DNA of 52,450 bases from Corynebacterium sp. Marseille-P3884 (GTDB lineage Bacteria; Actinomycetota; Actinomycetes; Mycobacteriales; Mycobacteriaceae): positions 1-52,450 of the forward strand of contig NZ_JAGKSD010000017.1 of assembly GCF_017942225.1 (NCBI RefSeq). The letters are read 5' to 3'. The number at the start of each line of letters is the position of its first letter. Position 1 is the first letter of the stretch. Shown here piece by piece: positions 1 through 9,167 of this stretch. The notes beneath the pieces were generated by a model. That model was not told where the DNA came from. It ran no database searches and saw only the letters and a list, made by a program, of their open reading frames with translations. Position numbers and translations under genes: made by a program.

Positions 1-1
1 C

Positions 2-994
2 CTGATCGGCGACAGCAGTGGCCGGATGGTCTCCTCCGCGCCGGCGAAACCCACCGAGCGGGCCCGCAAAGCTCTGCGGCTCGCGCTCGCCGACGGCGGA
101 CGCAGCCGCGCGTACCGCACGGAGAACCGCACGATCATCGTCCAGCGCATGCGCGCAATCGGCGACAAATTCTTCGTCGCCGTCGTGGATTCGCCGCGTC
201 CGCTTCCGCCGTTGCATCGCAGCGCCATCAAGCATTTCGTGGGTCTGGCCGAGATCGTGCTGCGCGACCCGCTCGCGCTGCGGAGCGCGGAAACCCAGCT
301 CCACGGTGCAGCGTTGGAGATGTTCTTGGGCGGCGGCACTTCTCCCGCGGCGGCGCGCTTGCTTGACCGCGCCGCTGACGCGGACGGAAACGTCGTGCCC
401 GTGGCCATTGTCGCCGCGAACAAGTCGGCGTCCTCCCGCGCGCTCAACCAGCTGGACGAGGCATTGGGGCTGCGCCAGATACCGCTCGCGCACGTGCGCA
501 CCGATCCGGACGGCTTCGTGTTCCTTTCGCGCACGGCGATCGCAAAGCCGAATGCCGAGGACATCTTCGGCAGTTTCTCCTCCCGCCTCCGCGTGCTGTC
601 CGGCCGCCAGTGCCACTGGAGTGAGCTGAGCGATGACGATGTCGGGGTGCTTGTCGGCCGTGCGCGTTCGCTTCCGCCGGGGACAGTCGACGAGTACCAC
701 CCGCGGAGGCTGGACTGGGCGGAGGGTTCCGCGGTGCACGCCGCCCTGTCCCGCCGCTACCGGGAGGTGCTCGGGCCGATGGCGGAGGACGACCCTGCAC
801 TGTTGGAGACAGTGCAGGCGTATCTCGTGCATGGCGGCGAGATCCGCGCGGCGTCGGAAGCGCTCGGCGTTCACCGGCACACGCTCAAGGCCCGTTTGGA
901 GCGCGCGGAACAGCGTTTCGGCGTGCCTTTGGGGGATCCGCTGGGCCGGGCGGAGCTGCTCGTGCTGCTCAGTATTTCGGGCGAAATGAGCTAG
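2..994 (+). CDS. PucR-family transcriptional regulator, 5' end outside window
   Basis: Reading frame is open from base 2, so the true start lies upstream; the first in-window ATG (26) has no ribosome binding site. The visible 330 residues end in a PucR-type C-terminal helix-turn-helix: 'GGEIRAASEALGVHRHTLK' near residues 280-300, followed by 'RLERAEQRFG'. PucR regulators have a variable sensor region and this C-terminal DNA-binding domain. In C. glutamicum a PucR-type protein (GabR) sits beside and activates the GABA-use genes; the next gene here is a succinate-semialdehyde dehydrogenase, so a GabR-like role is a reasonable inference. No aminotransferase gene (gabT) lies between them, unlike the arrangement I recall from C. 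glutamicum. Confidence 0.8.
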   Translation: MIGDSSGRMVSSAPAKPTERARKALRLALADGGRSRAYRTENRTIIVQRMRAIGDKFFVAVVDSPRPLPPLHRSAIKHFVGLAEIVLRDPLALRSAETQLHGAALEMFLGGGTSPAAARLLDRAADADGNVVPVAIVAANKSASSRALNQLDEALGLRQIPLAHVRTDPDGFVFLSRTAIAKPNAEDIFGSFSSRLRVLSGRQCHWSELSDDDVGVLVGRARSLPPGTVDEYHPRRLDWAEGSAVHAALSRRYREVLGPMAEDDPALLETVQAYLVHGGEIRAASEALGVHRHTLKARLERAEQRFGVPLGDPLGRAELLVLLSISGEMS

Positions 995-1147
995 CACAGC
1001 CGGAATACGATTGCAATGCCCCTATTCGGGGGCGCTGCCATGGCGGGCGCTGAGTAGTCTCCGGCGGTATAGCGTTGTTTTCTGGAACGTCCCGGCGCGA
1101 GCCGGGTGATGAAAACAGACGAGAAATCGACAACGAAAGGCTTGATC

Positions 1148-2638
1148 ATGGCTGATTCCACCACTTCTGTGGACACGAAGGCTCTGCTGAAGTCACTGCC
1201 CACGGGGCTGTTCATCGACGGCGAGTGGCGCGATGCGTCGAGCGGCGAGACCTTCGACGTGCAGAACCCGGCCACCGGCGAAGTTCTGGCCACGCTTCAG
1301 TCCGCGAACAGCGACGACGCGGTGGCGGCGCTCGACGCGGCCGTGAAGGTGCAGAAGGACTGGGCGCGCACGCCGGCGCGTCAGCGCAGCGAGATCCTCG
1401 CCCGCGCGTACCAGCTGGTCACCGAGCGCAACGAGGAATTCGCGGCATTGATGACGCTGGAGATGGGCAAGCCGCTCGCTGAGGCGCGCGGCGAGGTCAA
1501 GTACGGCGCCGAGTACCTGCGCTGGTTCTCCGAGGAGACCGTCCGCCAGTACGGCAACTCGCAGGAGGTGCCGGAGGGCGGCATCCGCATGATCACCCGC
1601 CGCAAGCCGGTCGGTCCGTGCCTGCTCATCACCCCGTGGAACTTCCCGCTGGCAATGGCGACCCGCAAGGTCGCCCCGGCGATCGCCGCTGGCTGCACGA
1701 TGGTGCTCAAGCCGGCTGAGCTCACTCCGCTGACCACCCAGTACTTCGTCCAGACGATGATTGAGGCCGGCCTGCCCGAAGGAGTGCTCAACGTCGTCTG
1801 CGGCACCGACCCAGCCGCGATCTCCGAGCCGCTTATCGACGACCCGCGTCTGCGTAAGGTCTCCTTCACCGGTTCCACCGCCGTGGGCAAGATCCTGATG
1901 AAGCAGGCGGCGGACGGTGTCCTGCGCACCTCGATGGAGCTGGGCGGAAACGCGCCGTTCATCGTCTTCGACGACGCCGATATCGACCAGGCTGTCGCCG
2001 GTGCGATGGCCGCGAAGATGCGCAATATCGGCGAAGCCTGCACGGCCGCCAACCGCTTCCTGGTGCACAAGGACGTCGCCGACGAGTTCACGGACAAGCT
2101 GGTCGCCGCGATGGAGAAGCTCACCGTCGGCAACGGCATGGACGACGGCGTCGACGTCGGCCCGCTGATTGAGGAGAAAGCCCGCCAGAATATCTCCGGC
2201 CTGATCGAGGATGCGAAGAAGGATGGCGCGACCGTGCTCACCGGCGGCGAAGCCATCGACGGCGACGGCTTCTTCTTCCAGCCGACCGTTCTGCGCGGCG
2301 CGAGCACCGATTCCCGCATCTTCCAGGAGGAGATCTTCGGCCCGGTGGCCTCCATCTACGAGTTCACCGACGAGGACGAGGTCATCGACCTGGCCAACTC
2401 CACCCCGTACGGCCTGGCCTCCTACATCTTCTCGGAGAACTCCGACCGCATGTGGCGCCTGGCCGACGGCCTGGAATTCGGCATCGTCGGATTCAACGCT
2501 GGCGTTGTCTCCAACGCCGCTGTCCCGTTCGGCGGCGTGAAGCAGTCCGGCCAGGGCCGCGAGGGCGGCGCCGAGGGCATCGACGAGTACACCGAGGTGC
2601 AGTACATCGGTGTGCGCGACCCGTACGCCAACAAATAG
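1148..2638 (+). CDS. gabD: Succinate-semialdehyde dehydrogenase (NAD(P)+)
   Basis: Aldehyde dehydrogenase superfamily, 496 aa, oxidising succinate semialdehyde to succinate in the last step of GABA catabolism. GabD-like features are 'LEMGKPLAEARGEVKYGA', the cofactor-site stretch 'TPWNFPLAMATRKVAPA', 'SFTGSTAVGK', the catalytic base region 'ELGGNAPFIVFDDAD', and 'NIGEACTAANR' carrying the nucleophilic cysteine near residue 300. The frame is open back to 1106, but the ATG at 1148 is preferred because AAAGG lies 7 bases before it and the protein then begins like family members. It follows the PucR regulator and precedes an amino-acid permease, which fits an amino-acid/GABA use cluster. The exact substrate is inferred from family resemblance. 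Confidence 0.85.
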   Translation: MADSTTSVDTKALLKSLPTGLFIDGEWRDASSGETFDVQNPATGEVLATLQSANSDDAVAALDAAVKVQKDWARTPARQRSEILARAYQLVTERNEEFAALMTLEMGKPLAEARGEVKYGAEYLRWFSEETVRQYGNSQEVPEGGIRMITRRKPVGPCLLITPWNFPLAMATRKVAPAIAAGCTMVLKPAELTPLTTQYFVQTMIEAGLPEGVLNVVCGTDPAAISEPLIDDPRLRKVSFTGSTAVGKILMKQAADGVLRTSMELGGNAPFIVFDDADIDQAVAGAMAAKMRNIGEACTAANRFLVHKDVADEFTDKLVAAMEKLTVGNGMDDGVDVGPLIEEKARQNISGLIEDAKKDGATVLTGGEAIDGDGFFFQPTVLRGASTDSRIFQEEIFGPVASIYEFTDEDEVIDLANSTPYGLASYIFSENSDRMWRLADGLEFGIVGFNAGVVSNAAVPFGGVKQSGQGREGGAEGIDEYTEVQYIGVRDPYANK

Positions 2639-2731
2639 CCGCAGCTGCGCGAACGCGCAGGTGAAAGGGATCTGACCGGGTGATCGCTGGGCCACAACGG
2701 GGCCATAGTGTGACCCCGGTCAAGTTGTTGC

Positions 2732-2737
2732 TACATT
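2732..2737 (+). promoter_or_regulatory. -10 box TACATT of the permease gene
   Basis: TACATT ends 6 bases before the ATG at 2744, so the transcript would start at or next to the start codon (leaderless). No convincing -35 box. Confidence 0.4.
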
Positions 2738-2743
2738 CTCGCT

Positions 2744-3553
2744 ATGTCTTCAACTGTCTCGAATCCCGCGCCGCTGCGCGACCATGAAGCGGACCCCTCC
2801 CGCGCGACAAGCCACGCGATCGGCTTTTGGCAGGGAGTGGCCCTGATCTTCGGCACCAATATCGGTGCCGGCATTCTTTCCCTCCCGTACGCGGCGCGCA
2901 ACGGCGGGTTCCTCGCTCTGGTAGTGGCGCTCGCTATCGCGGGAACGCTCACCACCATCTCCATGCTCTATGTGGCCGAGGTGTCCCTGCGCACCACAGA
3001 GCCGCTGCAGCTTTCCGGCCTGGCGGAGAAGTACATGGGCCAGACCGGCCGCTTCCTCGTCTTCGCCGCGATCATGGTCAACAGCATCGGCGCCCTGATC
3101 GCGTACGCGTCCGGTTCCGGCCAGCTGGTGCACAATATCTTCGGCCTGCCCCCGCTGGCCGGCACGCTCATCTTCTACGCCCTGGGCGCCTACATCATGT
3201 GGAAGGGCCTGCAGGCCACCGGCCTCGCGGAGGGCCTGATCACCAGCGGCATGGCCGTGATCATCTTCACCCTGATCATCTGGACGATCGCGGGCCCCGG
3301 CATTGAACTCACCAACCTGTGGGTGCTCAAGCCGTACTTCATCATCCCGATCATGAACCTGGCCGTGTTCACCATTCTCATCGTTCTGCTCCTCATCCTG
3401 GGCACCATGGTGGCGCTCGTCGTGTTCGCGGCGCGCGGGCAGGGCCGCATCGCGCACTGGCAGATCCCCAAAGAACTCAAGTCGGTGGCGGCGTTGCCGC
3501 AGCTCGGCCCGGGCAAGGTGGACCGCGCGGCCGTCAAGGAGCTGTTCGACTAG
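2744..3553 (+). CDS. Amino-acid permease of the HAAAP type, truncated
   Basis: The N-terminal about 215 residues look like the hydroxy/aromatic amino-acid permease family: 'FWQGVALIFGTNIGAGILSL' near residues 28-47, then several membrane helices and 'LKPYFIIPIMNLAVFT' near 197-212. Family members are about 400 aa; this ORF is 269 aa. After 'NLAVFT' it does not continue with the usual segment but with one more helix and a charged tail ending 'KVDRAAVKELFD'. A possible C-terminal remnant ('VWQVRGVDHVVVQATIIVVY') lies about 500 bp downstream on the same strand, beyond an inserted-looking small gene. The protein is probably non-functional or altered. Next to gabD, an amino-acid uptake role would be expected of the intact ancestor. 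Confidence 0.6.
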   Translation: MSSTVSNPAPLRDHEADPSRATSHAIGFWQGVALIFGTNIGAGILSLPYAARNGGFLALVVALAIAGTLTTISMLYVAEVSLRTTEPLQLSGLAEKYMGQTGRFLVFAAIMVNSIGALIAYASGSGQLVHNIFGLPPLAGTLIFYALGAYIMWKGLQATGLAEGLITSGMAVIIFTLIIWTIAGPGIELTNLWVLKPYFIIPIMNLAVFTILIVLLLILGTMVALVVFAARGQGRIAHWQIPKELKSVAALPQLGPGKVDRAAVKELFD

Positions 3554-3584
3554 TTTAGCCGCCCCCTCAGTGTATTAGATGCGG

Positions 3585-3959
3585 TCACAGCCGACTTACC
3601 GGATGGATGGAAGGACGGTTTTTCGGGGCCTGCATGTAAGCTGCAACACCCCAAACTGCAGCACAGCAAAGAATCACCGGCACAGTGCCTGACCATTCGA
3701 TGAGTGCAATACCGAATATCGCAAGCGCCGATATCGAGTCTCGAATAAGCAGTGATTGAACTGATTGCCTGGTCCTGTCCGCTTTCAACGCGGCCACAGC
3801 AACGAAGCACAGTGCCGCAGCGGCCGTGACGGCGAAGAACACACCGGTAACCACAGGTGCATCTGCATAGGTGCCGTCATCGAGGTTGTGGCGTAGCGCA
3901 AGAGCAACGCCACCTACTAGCAGCGGACTCCAAAACCGCAGTCCCAGTTTCTTTTGCAT
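3585..3959 (-). CDS. Small hypothetical membrane protein
   Basis: 124 aa with about four hydrophobic helices ('LVGGVALAL', 'VFFAVTAAAALCFVAVAALK', 'ISALAIFGIALIEW', 'VPVILCCAAVWGVAAYM'). No family recognised. Start chosen at 3959 (MQKKLGLRF) because AGAAGGG lies about 8 bases upstream; an earlier in-frame ATG at 3977 would overlap that site. The gene lies opposite to its neighbours, is less GC-rich than they are, and separates the truncated permease from its likely 3' remnant, so it may have arrived with an insertion. Confidence 0.5.
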   Translation of the reverse strand: MQKKLGLRFWSPLLVGGVALALRHNLDDGTYADAPVVTGVFFAVTAAAALCFVAVAALKADRTRQSVQSLLIRDSISALAIFGIALIEWSGTVPVILCCAAVWGVAAYMQAPKNRPSIHPVSRL

Positions 3960-4046
3960 AGCGCACGCCCTTCTCATTCAATCTTTGGCTTAACTGGCGG
4001 GAACCCCCAGCTAACGTACAATACAACGCCTTTACCTTGGACCATC

Positions 4047-4172
4047 CCGGTGTGGCAGGTGCGCGGCGTGGACCACGTTGTCGTGCAGGCCACGATCATC
4101 GTGGTCTACGTGGCCGCGTTCATCTACTCGGTGATCTCCCTGCTCGGGCTCGTCCCGGCAGGCTGGGCCTAA
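4047..4172 (+). pseudogene. C-terminal remnant of a membrane transporter
   Basis: The frame reads 'PVWQVRGVDHVVVQATIIVV' and continues through one hydrophobic helix to 'SVISLLGLVPAGWA' and a stop. It resembles the last helix of a permease and has no own start or ribosome binding site. Same strand as the truncated permease upstream. Linking the two is inference. Confidence 0.45.
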
Positions 4173-4205
4173 ACGACTCCCGGCATGACCGCCGGGAAGT
4201 CCGCC

Positions 4206-5987
4206 TTAGCGGATCTCCAGGAGCACGGCGGTCTTGTTCACCTGGTCGCCCTGCTCCACGGCAAGCCCCTTCACGGTGCCGGACTTGTGCGCCTTGACGG
4301 GGTTTTCCATCTTCATGGCCTCGAGCACGAGCAGGATATCGCCCTCGTTGACGGTGTCGCCCTCGGCGACATTGACCTTGACCACGGTGCCCTGCATCGG
4401 TGCGGGCACGGCGTCGCCGGACAGAGCGGCGGCGGAATTGCGGCGCTTCTTCGCCTTGCGTTTGCCGGTGCCGCCGATGACCAGGGAGGAGGGGAGTGCG
4501 ACCTCGATGCGGCGGCCGTCGATCTCCACGGCGTAGGTGCGTTTGGCGCCCGGCTCTTCGCCCTCTTCCTCGTCGTCGGTGTACGCCGGGATCTCCGCGC
4601 TGAATTCCTCTTCGATCCAGCGGGTGTAGATGTCGAAGCCGTTCTCGTCGCCGATGAACGCCGGGTCGTCCAGCACTGCGCGGTGGAAGGGGATCACGGT
4701 GGGCAGGCCGTCGACGATGTACTCGTCGAGGGCGCGGCGGGCGCGCTGGATGGCTTCCTCGCGGGTCTCGCCGGTGACGATCAGCTTGGCCAGCATCGAG
4801 TCGAACTGGCCGCCGACCACATTGCCGGCGCGCACGCCGGAATCGACGCGGATGCCGGAGCCGGCGGGCTCGATGTAGCGGGTGATCGTGCCCGGAGCCG
4901 GCATGAAGTTCATGCCAGGGTCCTCGCCGTTGATGCGGAACTCGATGGAGTGGCCGCGCGGGGCCGGGTCCTCGGTGTGGCGCAGTTTCTCGCCGCCTGC
5001 GACGCGGAACTGCTCGCGCACCAGGTCGATGCCCGCGGTCTCTTCGGTGACGGGGTGCTCCACCTGCAGGCGGGTATTCACCTCGAGGAAGGAGATGATG
5101 CCCTCCGGATTCTTCTCGTCAGCCGGGCTGACCAGATACTCGACGGTGCCGGCGCCGTAGTAGCCGGCTTCTTTGACGATGGCCTTGGCCGAGGAGTGGA
5201 TCGCCTTGCGTTGAGCATCGGACAAGAACGGGGCGGGGGCTTCCTCCACGAGCTTCTGGAAGCGGCGCTGCAGAGTGCAGTCGCGGGTGCCGGCGACGAC
5301 CACGTTGCCGTGCTGGTCGGCGATCACCTGCGCCTCGACGTGGCGGGCGCGGTCCAAGTAGCGCTCGACGAAGCACTCGCCGCGGCCGAAGGCGGTGACG
5401 GCCTCGCGAGTGGCGGACTCGAAGAGCTCCGGGATCTCCTCGCGGGTGTGGGTGACCTTCATGCCGCGGCCGCCACCGCCGTACGCGGCCTTGATGGCCA
5501 CCGGCAGGCCGTGCTCGTCGGCGAATGCGATGACCTCGTCGGCGTGTGCCACCGGCTCCTTGGTGCCCGGCGCCATCGGCGCGGAGACCTTCTCCGCGAT
5601 GCGGCGGGCCTCCACCTTGTCGCCGAGCAGAGCGATCGCCTCAGGCGAGGGGCCGATCCAGGTCAGGCCCTCGTCGATCACGCGGCGCGCGAAGTCGGCA
5701 TTCTCCGACAGGAAGCCGTAGCCCGGGTGGATCGCATCGGCGCCGGAGGCCTTCGCGGCACCGATGATCTTGTCGAAGCTCAGGTAGGAATCAGCGGCGG
5801 TGTTGCCGCCCAAGGCGAATGCCTCGTCGGCGAGCTCGACGAACGGGCTGTCCGTGTCCGGCTCGGCATAGACAGCCACCGACGCAATGCCGGCGTCTTT
5901 GGCGGCACGGATGATGCGCACGGCGATCTCGCCGCGGTTAGCAATGAGAACCTTCGAGATGGTCGACGGTGTAGGCACTCTCAACAA
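4206..5987 (-). CDS. accBC: Acyl-CoA carboxylase biotin carboxylase/BCCP chain
   Basis: 593-aa fused alpha chain of corynebacterial acetyl-/propionyl-CoA carboxylase. The biotin carboxylase part (about residues 10-460) starts '[20 protein letters not shown]' and has the glycine-rich ATP loop '[10 protein letters not shown]', '[18 protein letters not shown]' and '[15 protein letters not shown]'. A linker with '[10 protein letters not shown]' leads to the biotin carrier domain, where '[12 protein letters not shown]' (near residue 560) carries the lysine that receives biotin. Length and order match C. glutamicum AccBC. The start is TTG at 5987 or 5984, or GTG at 5978; AGGAAG just upstream supports the cluster without deciding. 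The ligase that biotinylates it (birA) and the AccD and AccE partners are in this window. Confidence 0.95.
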   Translation of the reverse strand: MLRVPTPSTISKVLIANRGEIAVRIIRAAKDAGIASVAVYAEPDTDSPFVELADEAFALGGNTAADSYLSFDKIIGAAKASGADAIHPGYGFLSENADFARRVIDEGLTWIGPSPEAIALLGDKVEARRIAEKVSAPMAPGTKEPVAHADEVIAFADEHGLPVAIKAAYGGGGRGMKVTHTREEIPELFESATREAVTAFGRGECFVERYLDRARHVEAQVIADQHGNVVVAGTRDCTLQRRFQKLVEEAPAPFLSDAQRKAIHSSAKAIVKEAGYYGAGTVEYLVSPADEKNPEGIISFLEVNTRLQVEHPVTEETAGIDLVREQFRVAGGEKLRHTEDPAPRGHSIEFRINGEDPGMNFMPAPGTITRYIEPAGSGIRVDSGVRAGNVVGGQFDSMLAKLIVTGETREEAIQRARRALDEYIVDGLPTVIPFHRAVLDDPAFIGDENGFDIYTRWIEEEFSAEIPAYTDDEEEGEEPGAKRTYAVEIDGRRIEVALPSSLVIGGTGKRKAKKRRNSAAALSGDAVPAPMQGTVVKVNVAEGDTVNEGDILLVLEAMKMENPVKAHKSGTVKGLAVEQGDQVNKTAVLLEIR

Positions 5988-6036
5988 CGCTTCCTGATCG
6001 GTGAATAATTCGTGGAGTTAGATTTCAAGAACTCTA

Positions 6037-6909
6037 CTAGGTCCTATCGATAGGCATCCGCACCATGTTTCCCCACTCGTACCAAGACCCGTCGTAGAGG
6101 GAAACTTTTTCCAGGCCAAGGGCGTAGCGGAGGATGAACCACGTGTGCGCGGCGGATTGGCCGTTGCCCGAGTACGTGATCACCGGGGCATCGGTGGGCA
6201 CCTCGGCGTACGCGGCGGCGATGGAGGAGTGGTCCTTCACGCGGCCGTTCGGGTGCACGGCATCGCCCCACGGGTGGTTCACCGCGCCCGGAATGTGGCC
6301 GTGGCGCAGGACAGGGGAGACGCGCAGACGGTCCGTTTCCAGCTCGTCCTCGGAGCCGGAGAAGAACTCGGGCCCGCGGACGTCGATAAGCATGCCCTTG
6401 TCGTCGCGGTCGCGCACCTCGTCCACGAACGTGCGCCACGGCTTATCCTCGCGCTCCACGACCGGGTAGTTCTGCGACGGGTACTCCGGAACTGCAAAGG
6501 AAGTGTCGCGCTCCTCGCCCATCCACGCGTCGCGCCCGCCGTCGAGAATGCGCACGTCCGGGTGGCCGAACAACTCGAACACCCACGCCGTGTACGCCGC
6601 CCACCAATTGTTGTGGTCGCCGTAAATGACCACCGTGTCGTCGCGGCCGATGCCGCGGGCGTTCATCAATTCAGCGAATGCCTCGCCGTCGATGAAATCG
6701 CGCACCACCTCATCGTTGAGGTCCTTGTGCCAGTCAATGCGCACCGCGCCCGGGATGTGGCCGATGTCGTAGAGGAACGCGTCCTCGTCCGACTCCACCA
6801 CGCGCAGGCCCTCGACGCCCAAGCGGGCGGACAGCCAGGAAGCGGACACGAACTTTTCCGGATGCGCGAAGTCCTGGAACAGCGGGAACGGATCAGCGGG
6901 AATTCCCAT
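6037..6909 (-). CDS. Two-domain sulfurtransferase (rhodanese) lacking the active-site cysteine
   Basis: 290 aa with two rhodanese-like domains: N-terminal 'FVSASWLSARLG' to 'RILDGGRDAWMG', C-terminal 'LIDVRGPEFFSG' to 'KVSLYDGSWYEWGN', as in thiosulfate/3-mercaptopyruvate sulfurtransferases of the SseA/ThtR type. In that family the second domain holds a catalytic Cys at the start of a loop; here the loop reads 'ITYSGNGQSAAHTWF' with Ser247 (TCG, 6169-6171) in that place, and the protein from this start has no cysteine at all. Start chosen at ATG 6909, with AGAGG about 8 bases upstream; the longer frame to 6999 is unlikely. It lies upstream of accBC on the same strand, the neighbourhood I recall for C. 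glutamicum thtR. Classical sulfur transfer is doubtful. Confidence 0.85.
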   Translation of the reverse strand: MGIPADPFPLFQDFAHPEKFVSASWLSARLGVEGLRVVESDEDAFLYDIGHIPGAVRIDWHKDLNDEVVRDFIDGEAFAELMNARGIGRDDTVVIYGDHNNWWAAYTAWVFELFGHPDVRILDGGRDAWMGEERDTSFAVPEYPSQNYPVVEREDKPWRTFVDEVRDRDDKGMLIDVRGPEFFSGSEDELETDRLRVSPVLRHGHIPGAVNHPWGDAVHPNGRVKDHSSIAAAYAEVPTDAPVITYSGNGQSAAHTWFILRYALGLEKVSLYDGSWYEWGNMVRMPIDRT

Positions 6910-7186
6910 GCAAATAACCTCTTCGTGCAGGCGTACGGCGAAAATGAATATCGGGGCAAATGTGGCTACACGTTTCGTGTGGCCGGTCACCGCCAACACT
7001 ACCTGTGAACCCCCGGGGACTGGTCAAGTAACTGTGAAGTTTCAAGCGTGTGAACTTAGTTACTATCCATTTCACTTGCACGGCGGGACCGTGAAAAACA
7101 CCTTAATCTCAAGGTAGGAACCTCCGGGAAATTGGGACTGGGTGTTCCTCTCCGCATTGAAAGCACTTATCTTAAGGGGATTCACC

Positions 7187-8248
7187 GTGCACAAGGCAAT
7201 CGTCGTCTTCGAGGTCGAAGGCGGTTCCGACAAGTACTTCGACGGGCACCGCAAGGACACCATGCCCATCGTCAACGCCATCAAGGAGAAGGGCTGGAAC
7301 TCGGAAGTCGTGTACTTCCGCCCCGAGTGGTCCGACGACATCTTCGAGTACGTCTCCAATAGCTTCGACGCCTACATTTCCCGCGTGAACCCGGGCAATA
7401 TCCCGGGCGGCGAGAAGGGCTACTTCGACCTGCTCACCCGCCTGTCCGAGGCTGGCCTCGTGGGCATGTCCACCCCGGAGGAGATGGTCTCCTACGGCGC
7501 CAAGGACGCACTGGTGAAGCTGAACAAGACCGACCTGGTCCCGGAAGACACCGCCGCGTACTACGACGTCGAGTCCTTCCACGACACCTTCCCGACCTCC
7601 CTGTCCTACGGTGAGCGCGTGCTCAAGCAGAACCGCGGCTCCACCGGCTCCGGCATCTGGCGCGTCCGCCTCGCCGACGAGTCCGTCGCTGAGTCCGTCG
7701 AGCCGGGCACCGCACTGCCGCTGGACACCAAGCTCAAGTGCACCGAGGCCGTGGACAACCACACCGAGGACCGCGAGCTGGGCGAGTTCATGGACTTCTG
7801 CGACCAGTACATCGTCGGCGACAACGGAATGCTCGTGGACATGCGCTTCATGCCGCGCATCGTCGAGGGCGAGATCCGCATCCTGCTGGTCGGCCCGCAC
7901 CCGGTCTTCGTCGTGCACAAGAAGCCGGCCGAGGGCGGCGACGCATTCTCCGCAACCCTGTTCTCCGGCGCGAAGTACACCTACAACAAGCCGGAGGAGT
8001 GGCAGGAGCTCGTCGACATGTTCGCCGAGGCCCGCCCGGTCATCGCCGAGAACCTCGGCGGCGACAACATCCCGCTGATCTGGACCGCGGACTTCATGCT
8101 CGCCGACGACGACGAGACCGGCGAGGACACCTACGTCCTCGGCGAGATCAACTGCTCCTGCGTCGGCTTCACCTCCGAGCTGGACATGGGCATCCAGGAA
8201 ATGGTCGCCGAAGAGGCCATCAGCCGCGTCGAGGCGAAGCACGCCTAA
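7187..8248 (+). CDS. Cj0069-family (ATP-grasp-like) protein
   Basis: 353 aa. I recognise the family annotated as Cj0069 in corynebacteria, with a fold related to ATP-grasp ligases: 'VLKQNRGSTGSGIWRV' resembles an ATP-grasp lysine/glycine loop and 'YVLGEINCSCVGFTS' a metal-binding end motif. Substrate unknown. Start chosen as GTG 7187 because AAGGGG (7174-7179) is correctly spaced; the frame extends to 7142 without a site. Codon use is very biased to C-ending codons (for example nearly all AAC, GAC, ATC), suggesting high expression. Divergent from the rhodanese gene and followed by a strong terminator. Confidence 0.75.
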   Translation: MHKAIVVFEVEGGSDKYFDGHRKDTMPIVNAIKEKGWNSEVVYFRPEWSDDIFEYVSNSFDAYISRVNPGNIPGGEKGYFDLLTRLSEAGLVGMSTPEEMVSYGAKDALVKLNKTDLVPEDTAAYYDVESFHDTFPTSLSYGERVLKQNRGSTGSGIWRVRLADESVAESVEPGTALPLDTKLKCTEAVDNHTEDRELGEFMDFCDQYIVGDNGMLVDMRFMPRIVEGEIRILLVGPHPVFVVHKKPAEGGDAFSATLFSGAKYTYNKPEEWQELVDMFAEARPVIAENLGGDNIPLIWTADFMLADDDETGEDTYVLGEINCSCVGFTSELDMGIQEMVAEEAISRVEAKHA

Positions 8249-8269
8249 GACAGCTGGTTTCTAGCTGAC

Positions 8270-8325
8270 AAGAGCCCCGGGCTCTTCCTCCCTGAGATGG
8301 TGTGGGGGAAGCCCGGGGCTCTTTT
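8270..8325 (+). terminator. Rho-independent terminator
   Basis: A perfect 14-bp stem (AAGAGCCCCGGGCT at 8270-8283, its complement at 8310-8323) with a 26-base loop, followed by Ts. It ends the Cj0069-family gene and may also serve the convergent BCCT remnant. Confidence 0.9.
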
Positions 8326-8345
8326 GCGTGTCCGGTCGGTGGGGG

Positions 8346-9010
8346 CTAAGCCTCGCCGGCGATCAGCTGAGCGGATGGACAGCGGCAGGTGTTAGCGGTA
8401 GCGGCCAGGCCCAGTGCCACGCTCATCAGCGCGTACATGGACCAGTCGGGGATGCCGTAGTGGAAGATGGTCCACACTGGCGCCATCTGCGCGTCGGCGT
8501 CGGAAAGCGGCTCGCTGTCCGGCGGGGTGAGGAAGTTCGTGGCCGGCTCGGAGATGGCACAGAACATCAGGTCCACGCCGATGCCGGCGGCGAAAAGCAT
8601 CGATGCCCAGGTGAAGAGGCTGAATTGCGGCCGCGAGTGGTCGGGGCCTAAGCGGATTTCGCCGAATTTACTCAACGCAACGGTGAGCACGAAGATGACG
8701 ATGAGTGCCGCGGTGAGGACGTAGTACCAGCCGAAAGTGCGGCCGATCCAGTCCATGGAGCCGAAGATGATGTTCTCGGTCTGGTCCGGGAAGATTGCGG
8801 CCCACAGCACGAAGCCGACGATCAGGATGCCGGAGGCAATAAGACTGGTTTGTTGACGCGGGAGTATCCCTTGGCGCCTAGTTCTTCGTGGGCTTCGTCG
8901 TGGAAGCTCTCCACGTCGATCCCTTCAGCGTCCTTGTCCTTGTTTTGATTGGTATCGGTTTTAGATTTTGTAGGGGCTGAAGCTCGTGCGCGCGACGCAT
9001 CGGGGCTCAC
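8346..9010 (-). pseudogene. BCCT-family transporter, frameshifted and truncated
   Basis: Start is GTG 9010 with GAAGGAG upstream, giving a charged N-terminus rich in Asp, Glu and Lys as in corynebacterial betaine/compatible-solute carriers. After 'SRVNKPV' (about 8848) this frame stops within 7 codons, while another frame continues 'LIASGILIVGFVLWAAIFP' and then typical BCCT sequence ('LSKFGEIRLGPDHSRPQF', 'LFAAGIGVDLMFCAISEP'). A single-base change near 8845 explains the break. The second frame ends after 'FHYGIPDWSMYALMSVALGL' and an unrelated tail, so roughly two thirds of a 550-650 aa transporter is missing. Not functional as a carrier. Confidence 0.85.
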
Positions 9011-9167
9011 TGTTGCTCCTTCATATTCATTTGGGAAACGGAAAAAGACTGGTGTTTCGTGCCGAAAAAGGGCACAAGTCCACCACGATAGCGATAAGAC
9101 GAGCGCTTATCCGTGCTGAACCGTAGACTGTCTTAGGTCTGACCGCGAAATTTGAAAAGGATTGCAC

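Noticed and set aside
1193..2695. 500-aa minus-strand ORF opposite gabD
   Set aside because: Codon-complement shadow of gabD.
4185..6008. 607-aa plus-strand ORF opposite accBC
   Set aside because: Antisense shadow of a GC-rich gene; no family resemblance, rich in Gly/Ala/Asp/Val/Leu/His, and accBC on the other strand is certain.
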